From contig DOUP01000208.1 of assembly GCA_003520545.1 (NCBI GenBank), forward strand, positions 1-16,434: a stretch of 16,434 nucleotides of DNA, written 5' to 3'. Below the pieces are notes generated by a model, which did not search any database, was not told where the DNA came from, and saw only the letters and a program-made list of their open reading frames with translations. The position numbers and the translations under genes were made by a program. Shown piece after piece: positions 1 to 6,534 of the stretch. The first letter of the stretch is position 1, and each line of letters opens with the position of its first letter. Source of the DNA: Maritimibacter sp. Its GTDB lineage: Bacteria > Pseudomonadota > Alphaproteobacteria > Rhodobacterales > Rhodobacteraceae.

Positions 1-3000
1 CGGCGGCACATCTCGTCCAACAGGTCGCAAAAGCGCGTGACATTGGCGTCGTCCAGTGGCGCGTCCACTTCGTCCAGCACACAGATCGGGGCGGGGTTGG
101 CCAGGAACACCGCAAAGATCAATGCCATGGCGGTCAGGGTTTGTTCACCACCGGATAAAAGGCTGAGGGTCGAGAGTTTTTTGCCGGGTGGTTGGCACAT
201 AATTTCAAGCCCAGCATCCAGTGGGTCGTCGCTTTCCACCAGTACAAGCTTGGCCTCGCCGCCGCCAAACAAGTGTTTGAAAAGATTTCCAAAACTTTCG
301 TTTACTTGCTCAAATGCGGTCAAAAGACGCTCGCGACCTTCTTTGTTCAGGCTGGCAATTCCAGTGCGCAATTTTTTGATGGCCTCGTCCAGATCGAGCT
401 TTTCTTGTTTGAGCGTATCATGTTCCGTCTGCACCTCTTTTGCGTCTTCTTCGGCGCGTAAATTGACCGCACCAAGCGCGTCGCGTTGGCGTTTCAGCCG
501 GTTCACATCATGTTCGATCTGCTCGGCTGAGGGCATTTTTTCCGGGTCCGCATCCAGCGTTTCCAAAAGCGCCTGAGGGGTGGTTTCCATGTCTTCTTGG
601 ATGCGCGCAGCGGCGTGGGTTACGGTGTCTCTGGCCGCTTGGGTGCGGGCCTCAGACGCGGCGCGATGTTCGCGGGCTTCGCCGGCCAAACGTGCGGCGT
701 CACGCTCGGTATTGGCGGCGGTGCGTTCAGTTGTTTCCCCTAACGCCAAAGCGTCGGCTGCGGCCTTGCGCCGCTCTTCGGCCGCGTCAATCTGTTCGGT
801 CAATTCTTCGCGCTCAACGGCCAGATCTTCTGGTGCGGCTTGCGCTTCTTCCAGCTCTTCGCCGGTCATGTCTTTGCGCTCTTCCAGTTCAGAAATGCGC
901 CTTTCAGCGGTGTCCAAACGGTGCCGCCAGCCAGAGATTTCCTTGGTGATTTCTTGGCTGCGTTTCAGGCGTGCTTCGCCTTCGCGGCGCAATTCATCAT
1001 GGCCGGATCGCTTCGCCATCATGGTCATCCGCGCGGCTTCTACGGCCATTTTGACCTCTTCCACACCGGCGCGGGCGGCATCAAGATCCCCCAATTCATC
1101 CACGGCGGATTGGGCCTCTTTTAGGCGCGTTCGTGCGCCCAAGGCATCTTCTTCGTGGCGGCGCACGGCAAGGCCCATGTTCTCAAGCTTGCCTTCGGCA
1201 AGGTTGCGATCAGCCTCGGCGCGCGACAGGGCGCGGCCCGCATCAGACATGGCACGGTCGGCGTCGCGTCGCGCGTCGCGGGCGCGTTTGTCGGCCTCTG
1301 CGGCATCTGTCAGCATGGTTTTCAGGGTCTCATGAGCGGCGCGCGCCCCTTCTGCACGGGCGGACGCTTCTTCGAGATCCTGCTTTAACCTTTGTAAACG
1401 GTTGAGTTGTTCCAGACGCAGGGCGGCGGTCGAGGGCTGATCCTCGGCGCCCGCTTTAAACCCATCCCAACGCCACAAATCCCCCTCAAGCGACACCAGA
1501 CGTTGTCCGGGTTTAAGGTCGGCCATCAGGCGGTGTGCGTCTTCTGGTTCACACAGGCCAACCTGACCAATGCGGCGGGCCAAAACGGGGGGCACGGTCA
1601 CGTAATTGGCAAGGGATTTGAGGCCCTCGGGCAAGACCTGCGGTTGGGTATAGGCGGGCAGTTCGGACCAGCCAGAGGGTGCATCGGCCCCGACCTCTGG
1701 TGCGCGCAGATCATCCGCCAGCGCCGCCCCCAATGCCTTTTCATACCCGGATTGAACGCGTAGCTGATCAAGCACTTGCGCGCCTTCGGCGGCGTCGCGT
1801 TCGACCAGTCGGGCCAATGCGGTGGCTTCGGCATGAAGGGCGTTCATTTCCCCGTCAGAGGCAGAGCGCGCGGCGCGGGCGTCGGCTTCGCGCGATTGGG
1901 CTTCAGAACGGGCCTCGTCTGCGGCGGCAAGGGCCTCATCCGCTTCTTCGGCCGCTTCCCCGGCGGCTTCAGCGGCGGCTTCGGCCAGTTCAAATTCTTC
2001 CGAGGATCGGGTGAGGGCGCCTTGAGCTTCCTCCACGGCGGAGCGCGCACGGGCGGCCTCAGCTTCGCTTTTCTCAAGCGTTTTTTGGTTGTCTTCCAAC
2101 AGGCGATGCGCGGATTGGTGACGAGCGGCGAGGCGGGCGACGTCTTCGGTCAGTTGCGCCAGATCCCCTTCGCGTTCCTGCAAAATTGCGGCACTTTCGC
2201 GGGCCTGATCATTGGCCTCGTTCAGCGTGTCCTGATGGCCGTCAGACGCTTTTGCGATCTGGGCCTGTTCCCATTCAAGCCGCTCAATGGTTTCGCCTGC
2301 GTCGCGGTTCAGGCCGGCTTCGCGGTCAATGTCTTTGGTCAGTTGTTCAAGGCGGCTTGCAAGCAGTTGGATGCGCTGCATGGCGGCGGCGACCTGATCT
2401 GACAGCTGATCGCGGGCCACGGTGAGCCGTTGATGAATGGCGGCGGCGACGGCCTCTTCTTCGCGCAGGGCGGGCAGTTTTGCCTCGGCCCCTTCGCGGT
2501 CTTTGGTGGCTTTGCGCGCGAGCAATTCAGCTTGGCCTGCGTGTTTGGTGCGTGTGGTCAGTTCATTTTCCGCATCAGCGCGTGCAATGTCGGCTTCTTT
2601 CCAACGGCGATAGAGCAAAAGCCCCTCGGCGCGGCGCAGATCGTCGCCGATGGTGCGATATCTCTGGGCTTGCCGTGCTTGGCGGGCGAGCTGCCCCAGC
2701 TGGGTCGCCAGCTGTTCGATCACATCGTCAACACGGGCCAGATTGGTTTCTGTCCCTCTGAGCTTCAGTTCCGCTTCGTGACGTCGTTGGTAAAGGCCCG
2801 AGATGCCAGCCGCCTCTTCCAAGATGCGGCGGCGCGCCTTGGGTTTGGCGTTGATCAATTCAGAAATCTGCCCCTGACGCACGAGGGCCGGGGAATGCGC
2901 ACCGGTGGAGGCATCGGCAAACAGCATCTGCACGTCACGCGCGCGCACATCCTTGGTGTTGACCTTATAAGCCGAGCCCGCGTCGCGGGTGATACGTCGG

Positions 3001-3311
3001 GTGATATCGAGGTTGTCGCTGTCGTTAAAGCCAGAAGGGGCCAGCCGTTCGGTATTGTCCAGCGTCAGCGCCACTTCGGCAAAGTTGCGGGCGGGCCGGG
3101 TTGCGGCACCTGCGAAAATCACATCTTCCATCCCGCCGCCACGCATTGCGGTCGGGCGGTTTTCGCCCATCACCCAGCGCAGCGCCTCGAGCAGATTGGA
3201 TTTTCCGCATCCGTTTGGGCCAACCACGCCTGTTAACCCGTCCGCGATCACCAGGTCGGTCGGGTCCACAAAGCTTTTAAAGCCATTCAAACGGAGTTTT
3301 GAAAACCGCAA
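1..3311 (-). CDS. smc: Chromosome segregation ATPase Smc (3' end off the window)
   Basis: Structural maintenance of chromosomes protein, the core ATPase of bacterial condensin, acting on the nucleoid with ScpA/ScpB. My reading of the minus strand gives an unbroken frame of 1103 codons. It begins MRFSKLRLNGFKSFVDP, with Walker A GPNGCGKSN at residues 31-39. A long charged coiled coil follows, then a hinge at about 515-630 and a second coiled coil. Near residue 1051 is the ABC signature LSGGEQ, followed by Walker B and D-loop ICVLDEVDAPLDD. The family is usually about 1150 residues in Alphaproteobacteria, so roughly 45-50 C-terminal residues are missing because of the window edge, not a mutation. 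The start is TTG at 3311: it gives the conserved family N-terminus and has GAGG about 10 bases upstream, while the nearby ATG is in another frame. A possible promoter and two DnaA boxes lie upstream. Confidence 0.97.
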   Translation of the reverse strand, partial: MRFSKLRLNGFKSFVDPTDLVIADGLTGVVGPNGCGKSNLLEALRWVMGENRPTAMRGGGMEDVIFAGAATRPARNFAEVALTLDNTERLAPSGFNDSDNLDITRRITRDAGSAYKVNTKDVRARDVQMLFADASTGAHSPALVRQGQISELINAKPKARRRILEEAAGISGLYQRRHEAELKLRGTETNLARVDDVIEQLATQLGQLARQARQAQRYRTIGDDLRRAEGLLLYRRWKEADIARADAENELTTRTKHAGQAELLARKATKDREGAEAKLPALREEEAVAAAIHQRLTVARDQLSDQVAAAMQRIQLLASRLEQLTKDIDREAGLNRDAGETIERLEWEQAQIAKASDGHQDTLNEANDQARESAAILQEREGDLAQLTEDVARLAARHQSAHRLLEDNQKTLEKSEAEAARARSAVEEAQGALTRSSEEFELAEAAAEAAGEAAEEADEALAAADEARSEAQSREADARAARSASDGEMNALHAEATALARLVERDAAEGAQVLDQLRVQSGYEKALGAALADDLRAPEVGADAPSGWSELPAYTQPQVLPEGLKSLANYVTVPPVLARRIGQVGLCEPEDAHRLMADLKPGQRLVSLEGDLWRWDGFKAGAEDQPSTAALRLEQLNRLQRLKQDLEEASARAEGARAAHETLKTMLTDAAEADKRARDARRDADRAMSDAGRALSRAEADRNLAEGKLENMGLAVRRHEEDALGARTRLKEAQSAVDELGDLDAARAGVEEVKMAVEAARMTMMAKRSGHDELRREGEARLKRSQEITKEISGWRHRLDTAERRISELEERKDMTGEELEEAQAAPEDLAVEREELTEQIDAAEERRKAAADALALGETTERTAANTERDAARLAGEAREHRAASEARTQAARDTVTHAAARIQEDMETTPQALLETLDADPEKMPSAEQIEHDVNRLKRQRDALGAVNLRAEEDAKEVQTEHDTLKQEKLDLDEAIKKLRTGIASLNKEGRERLLTAFEQVNESFGNLFKHLFGGGEAKLVLVESDDPLDAGLEIMCQPPGKKLSTLSLLSGGEQTLTAMALIFAVFLANPAPICVLDEVDAPLDDANVTRFCDLLDEMCR

Positions 3312-3368
3312 GCGGTCTGCCTCATCACTGATTCTTGTTGGGTTGAGTTTTTGGATGCAAAGGGGATG

Positions 3369-3374
3369 TGTCAA
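3369..3374 (-). promoter_or_regulatory. Candidate -35 element for smc
   Basis: On the minus strand this is an exact TTGACA, about 58 bases upstream of the smc TTG start. No convincing -10 hexamer lies at 17-18 bases; the sequence there is A-rich (AAAACT). The call is therefore tentative. If it is real, the paired DnaA boxes would lie just upstream of the promoter. Confidence 0.3.
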
Positions 3375-3401
3375 CACATGGACCGCCCGGCAGCCCCGAA
3401 A

Positions 3402-3429
3402 TGTGGATAACTTGGGCAGGTTATCCACA
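3402..3429. promoter_or_regulatory. Two inverted perfect DnaA boxes upstream of smc
   Basis: TTATCCACA, the consensus 9-mer bound by the initiator DnaA, occurs on the plus strand at 3421-3429 and on the minus strand at 3402-3410. With one more matching base on each side the two form a 10-base inverted repeat (TGTGGATAAC ... GTTATCCACA) around an 8-base spacer. The pair lies in the gap between smc and the B12 riboswitch, about 90-120 bases upstream of the smc start. Two exact copies in this symmetric layout are unlikely by chance. The sequence shows the binding sites; any role in regulating smc or titrating DnaA is inference. Confidence 0.6.
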
Positions 3430-3536
3430 AGATATTGGAATATGCGTGTTCCAGCTGAGAATTTAATGACGCTGAGGCGCCCTTGTTTGTCGCTTTCTTT
3501 CTTGACGAAACACCGGCCCGCGCGGCAAAAAGGGGC

Positions 3537-3732
3537 ATATGGTTCCCCGTAAAAGGCGCAAAGCGTCTGGGGAGAATAGGGAATGCAGTGCGGGAGACCC
3601 AATTCGGGGCCCAAACCTGTAGCCGCCCCCGCGACTGTAAGCGGTGAGTGCCCCGTCGATATGCCACTGGCCCCATATGGGTTGGGAAGGTGACGAGGTG
3701 CATTGACCCGCGAGCCAGGAGACCTGCCATAG
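3537..3732 (+). promoter_or_regulatory. Cobalamin (adenosylcobalamin-type) riboswitch
   Basis: The leader of cbtBA carries the conserved blocks of the B12 aptamer in the correct order. These are GGTTCCCC near 3541, GGGAATGCAGTGCGGGA at about 3579, GCCCCCGCGACTGTAAGCGG near 3625, CCACTGG at 3664, GGGAAGG at 3684, and the B12 box AGCCAGGAGACCTGCC at 3713-3728. Binding of a cobalamin normally shuts off the downstream genes, here the cobalt uptake pair, so transport would rise when B12 is short. A short hairpin (CCCGTC/GACGGG, 3747-3764) lies between the aptamer and the cbtB ribosome site and may be part of the expression platform. Confidence 0.95.
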
Positions 3733-3746
3733 TAACCTTAAACCCA

Positions 3747-3764
3747 CCCGTCGGGGATGACGGG
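3747..3764 (+). promoter_or_regulatory. Hairpin between riboswitch and cbtB, possible expression platform
   Basis: Perfect 6-bp stem CCCGTC/GACGGG with loop GGGGAT, ending five bases before the AAGGA ribosome-binding site of cbtB. There is no U-tract after it, so it is not an intrinsic terminator. Control of translation start is the more likely mode if it takes part in B12 sensing. The stem is seen directly; its role is inferred. Confidence 0.4.
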
Positions 3765-3779
3765 CAATGAAGGAATAAA

Positions 3780-3956
3780 ATGATGACAACTCAAGTTCAA
3801 ACCCAAGCCGCCGTACAGACCAGCCCATTGGCTGCGATCACTGTTGTGTTTCTGGCTGGTGCTGCCCTACTGTTCGCTGCTGGTTTCGCACAGGCGACCG
3901 TTTTGCATGATGCCGCGCATGACACCCGTCACGCGATGGCCTTTCCCTGCCACTAA
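3780..3956 (+). CDS. cbtB: CbtB, small subunit of the predicted cobalt transporter
   Basis: A 58-residue protein with one membrane helix (about residues 18-43) and a short His-rich tail containing HDAAHDTRHAM and ending FPCH. The single helix followed by several histidines is the hallmark of CbtB, the small partner of CbtA in B12-controlled cobalt uptake. The tail is thought to capture the metal. It follows the cobalamin riboswitch directly and is 15 bases ahead of cbtA, so the two are one operon. Two ATG codons stand in tandem at 3780 and 3783. The AAGGA at 3770-3774 fits both, and the second gives the better spacing, so the protein may be one residue shorter. Confidence 0.93.
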   Translation: MMTTQVQTQAAVQTSPLAAITVVFLAGAALLFAAGFAQATVLHDAAHDTRHAMAFPCH

Positions 3957-3971
3957 GCCACATCTGATTTC

Positions 3972-4658
3972 ATGTTGAAAAACTTGGCATCCAGCGCTGT
4001 GCTGGCTGGGGTGCTGACGTGTCTTATCGCGTCGGCGCTCCAATTTGCGTTTGTCATTCCACTTGTGTTGGAAGGCGAGCTTTATGAAACGGGGGCGCGC
4101 ATTCATTTTCCTGTGGATGGGTCGCCGCAAAGTGATGCGGGTGCGCCAGCTTTGGGCACTGATTGGGGCCGCCATATGATGACGGTGGGCTTTAACTTTG
4201 TCAGCTTCACCGCCTATGGCATGATCCTGGTTGCGGCGATGGCATTTGCGGCGCTGAAGGGCGTTGAGCTGACCCCGCGCAAGGGGCTGTTGTGGGGCAT
4301 GGCGGGGTTTATCGTTGTGCAGCTTGCGCCGGCGCTAGGGTTGCCGCCGGAATTGCCGGGCACCATCGGGGCCGAGATTTTGCCCCGCCAAATCTGGTGG
4401 GCCGGCACGATCCTTGCCTCTGCTGTTGGTCTTGGTCTGATTGCCTTTGGTCAGGGCGCGCTTCTTGCCGTGGTTGGGGCATTGCTCATGTTGCTGCCCC
4501 ACGCGATTGGTGCGCCGCATCTGGACACCTATTTTGGCGTTTCCGCCCCGGAACTGTCGGCGGAATTCGCCACCCGGTCTTTGGGCGTGGCGGCGGCGGG
4601 CTGGGTTTTGCTCGGGTTCTTTTCTGCGCTGTTTTACACCCGCGCCGAAGAGGTTTAG
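3972..4658 (+). CDS. cbtA: CbtA, membrane subunit of the predicted cobalt transporter
   Basis: A 228-residue integral membrane protein with five or six hydrophobic segments, at about 8-32, 70-94, 105-122, 140-180 (one or two passes) and 205-224. The order and the conserved features fit the CbtA family: a loop after helix 1 containing GTDWGRH, and HAIGAPH late in the protein. CbtA is predicted to move cobalt across the inner membrane for B12 synthesis, on the evidence of riboswitch control and genome context rather than much biochemistry. Its gene follows cbtB and shares the B12 riboswitch. No strong ribosome site precedes the ATG, so translation may depend on cbtB. Its TAG stop overlaps the stop of the minus-strand gene that follows. 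Confidence 0.92.
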   Translation: MLKNLASSAVLAGVLTCLIASALQFAFVIPLVLEGELYETGARIHFPVDGSPQSDAGAPALGTDWGRHMMTVGFNFVSFTAYGMILVAAMAFAALKGVELTPRKGLLWGMAGFIVVQLAPALGLPPELPGTIGAEILPRQIWWAGTILASAVGLGLIAFGQGALLAVVGALLMLLPHAIGAPHLDTYFGVSAPELSAEFATRSLGVAAAGWVLLGFFSALFYTRAEEV

Positions 4659-4954
4659 GCGGGCAACCGACCAATGAGGAGAAACCTCAATTCACCAATT
4701 GGGCGGGCGTCGGTGACGATGCCCCCCACACTGGACGCATAAAGATCAAGAAAGGTTAAGACATCCGGCGCAAGGTCGCGGGTCACATCGCCAAACAGAT
4801 AGGCGGCTTTTCCCTCTTCACGGACAGATACTGTGGCGGGGCGGGTGCAGACATTCATGCACTCGGTGCGGGTTACCTGGACGGTTTCTTCCAAGGTGTT
4901 CGCCAGATCGGCCCCGCCTTGGCATGTGACACAAACGGCAAGCTTTGGCACCAT
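4655..4954 (-). CDS. DUF1636-type small cysteine-motif (ferredoxin-like) protein
   Basis: A 99-residue soluble protein with four cysteines, C8, C11, C32 and C36, in the sequences AVCVTCQGG and ECMNVCTRPATV. This arrangement is typical of the DUF1636 family, small proteins often found near cobW/cobN and thought to bind a metal or an Fe-S cluster in a thioredoxin-like fold. The exact function is not known. The start was placed at the ATG at 4954, which has GGAAAGGA just upstream; an upstream ATG at 4993 would add 13 poorly supported residues. It is divergent from cobW with only 60 bases between them, so they may share a control region. It is convergent with cbtA, and the stops overlap by three bases. 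The context suggests handling of cobalt or redox support for B12 synthesis. Confidence 0.8.
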   Translation of the reverse strand: MVPKLAVCVTCQGGADLANTLEETVQVTRTECMNVCTRPATVSVREEGKAAYLFGDVTRDLAPDVLTFLDLYASSVGGIVTDARPIGELRFLLIGRLPA

Positions 4955-5014
4955 GGTCTTTCCTTTCCAGTCAAGCTGGGTCAAAACATTCAAATCTGAT
5001 TAACGGAGGACATC

Positions 5015-6085
5015 ATGCTTGCCAAGATTCCCGCGACTGTTGTGACCGGTTTTCTGGGTGCCGGTAAAACCACCCTGATCCGCCATATGCTGGACAATGC
5101 CAAAGGTAAACGCATTGCGCTGATCATCAATGAATTTGGCGACCTTGGTGTTGACGGTGACATCCTGAAAGGTTGCGGCGACGAGGCCTGTTCGGAAGAG
5201 GACATTGTCGAGCTGTCGAATGGTTGCATCTGTTGCACCGTGGCCGAGGATTTCATCCCCACGCTGGAAAAATTGCTCGACCGGGAAACACCGCCAGATC
5301 ACATCGTGATTGAAACCTCGGGTTTGGCGCTGCCGCAACCCTTGGTGCGCGCCTTCCAATGGCCCGAAATTTCGACCCGCGTCACCGTCGACGGCGTCGT
5401 GACGGTCGTGGATGGCAAGGCCGTGTCAGATGGTGTCTTTGCCTCGAACCTCGAAGCGGTGGATGCACAGCGCAAGGCCGACGAGAACCTCGACCACGAA
5501 ACGCCCCTGTCCGAATTGTTCGCGGATCAAGTCGCCTGTGCCGACATGATCGTGGTGAACAAGACCGACCTTCTGGGCGCGGACGAAGCCGAAGCGCTGA
5601 CCGCCAAGCTCACCACTGAAAGCCGCCCCGGCGTGCACGTGGTCAAGACCTCGATGGGCGCGCTTCCGGTCGAAGTGCTCTTGGGACAAGGTGCCGAGAG
5701 CGAAGCCAACATGGACGGTCGCGACGAGGCGCATCATCACCATCATGACGACCACGACGACGATCACGATAATGACCACCATCATCATCACGACCATGAC
5801 CACGACGATTTTGAAACCTTCGTCGTGGAGCGGGGCGAGATCGCGGACCCCAAGGCATTCGCGGAACAGGTCGCCGATGTGATCCGGTCCCACGACATCC
5901 TGCGGCTCAAAGGTTTCGCAGCGGTCGAAGGTAAGCCGATGCGCCTGACACTCCAAGCGGTGGGCCCGCGCGTCGATACCTATTTCGATCAGCCATTCGG
6001 GACCAATCCTCGCACCACGCGGCTTGTCGTAATCGGGCAGGCGGGGCTGAACCACGCGGCCATCGAGGCCGCGCTCACGGCATGA
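5015..6085 (+). CDS. cobW: CobW, G3E-family GTPase metallochaperone for B12 synthesis
   Basis: A 356-residue COG0523/G3E GTPase. The visible motifs are Walker A GFLGAGKTT (12-20), the metal-binding CICC (71-74), ETSGL (100-104) and the base-specificity motif NKTD (182-185). A C-terminal CobW domain covers about 267-356. Residues 240-264 form a loop made almost wholly of His and Asp, a likely metal reservoir. CobW is required for cobalamin synthesis in the aerobic pathway and is thought to deliver cobalt to the CobNST chelatase with GTP hydrolysis. GGAGGA lies seven bases before the ATG. The stop overlaps the next start (ATGA), and cobN follows after one gene. The first 110 or so codons favour GGT and AAA, whereas the rest favour GGC and AAG like the genes downstream. 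Confidence 0.96.
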   Translation: MLAKIPATVVTGFLGAGKTTLIRHMLDNAKGKRIALIINEFGDLGVDGDILKGCGDEACSEEDIVELSNGCICCTVAEDFIPTLEKLLDRETPPDHIVIETSGLALPQPLVRAFQWPEISTRVTVDGVVTVVDGKAVSDGVFASNLEAVDAQRKADENLDHETPLSELFADQVACADMIVVNKTDLLGADEAEALTAKLTTESRPGVHVVKTSMGALPVEVLLGQGAESEANMDGRDEAHHHHHDDHDDDHDNDHHHHHDHDHDDFETFVVERGEIADPKAFAEQVADVIRSHDILRLKGFAAVEGKPMRLTLQAVGPRVDTYFDQPFGTNPRTTRLVVIGQAGLNHAAIEAALTA

Positions 6086-6534
6086 TCGTCGTCGAACCGG
6101 CGAACCCGCTGGATGACCAGCCGGCGGCGCTTCTGGCCGAGGCTCAGGCGCTGCAGGCGGCGATCTATCCGCCCGAGAACAACCATGCGCTTCCGACCGA
6201 AGCGCTGGCCGCGCCCGACATCCGGTTCTTCGCTGCCCGAGAAGGCGACCGGGTGCTGGGCGTCGGGGCGCTTGCCCTGCGCAACGGATACGGCGAGGTG
6301 AAAGCGATGTTCACCTCCGACGCGGCACGCGGCAAGGGTGTCGCCGCCGCGCTTCTGCGTATGATCGAGGACACCGCCCGCGACGAAGGATTGCCGCACC
6401 TCTACCTTGAGACCGGCGATGAACTTGAGGCCGCCGTGCGTCTCTACGACCGGTTCGGCTTCGCGCGCTGCGGTCCCTTCGGCGACTATGTGGAGGACGG
6501 AAGCTCCGTCTTCATGACCAAGGATTTGATCTGA
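6082..6534 (+). CDS. GNAT-family N-acetyltransferase
   Basis: A 150-residue single-domain GNAT enzyme that would transfer acetyl from acetyl-CoA to an amine. The acetyl-CoA-binding motif A is seen at about 73-100 (VKAMFTSDAARGKGVAAALL, core RGKGVA at 83-88). Motif B is at 109-127 (LETGDELEAAVRLYDRFGF). The segment CGPFGDY resembles the YsnE-like branch of the superfamily. The substrate cannot be read from sequence. Its start overlaps the cobW stop (ATGA) and its stop overlaps the cobN start (TGATG), so it is translationally coupled in the middle of the cobW-cobN operon. That suggests a job linked to cobalt chelation, but it could simply be a passenger gene. Confidence 0.88.
   Translation: MIVVEPANPLDDQPAALLAEAQALQAAIYPPENNHALPTEALAAPDIRFFAAREGDRVLGVGALALRNGYGEVKAMFTSDAARGKGVAAALLRMIEDTARDEGLPHLYLETGDELEAAVRLYDRFGFARCGPFGDYVEDGSSVFMTKDLI

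Larger units (their letters stand above)
3312..3536. other. Intergenic region between smc and the riboswitch
   Basis: About 225 bases with no credible gene. It contains the smc leader and candidate -35, the inverted DnaA-box pair, and a TTGACG at 3502-3507 on the plus strand that could be the -35 of the riboswitch transcript, although no clear -10 follows at the usual distance. Minus-strand open frames through here run across the riboswitch and have no recognisable protein character. Confidence 0.6.

Noticed and set aside
580..3236. Several long plus-strand open frames opposite smc (for example 580-1335, 1776-2402, 2430-3236)
   Set aside because: They lie antisense to the intact smc coding frame, have Ser/Arg/Gly-rich or Phe/Gly-rich low-sense composition, and show no family motifs.
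3309..3325. ATG at about 3325 on the minus strand as the smc start
   Set aside because: It is out of frame with the conserved N-terminus; the in-frame TTG at 3311 gives MRFSKLRLNGFKSF as in the family.
3371..3828. Minus-strand open frames of about 120 residues across the riboswitch
   Set aside because: The conserved RNA aptamer explains the sequence, and no ribosome site or family likeness supports a protein.
5732..5809. Repetitive CAT/CAC/GAC tract as a microsatellite or small repeat array
   Set aside because: It is the coding sequence of the His/Asp loop of CobW, with mixed codons and no regular spacer, so it is not a CRISPR or tandem repeat element.
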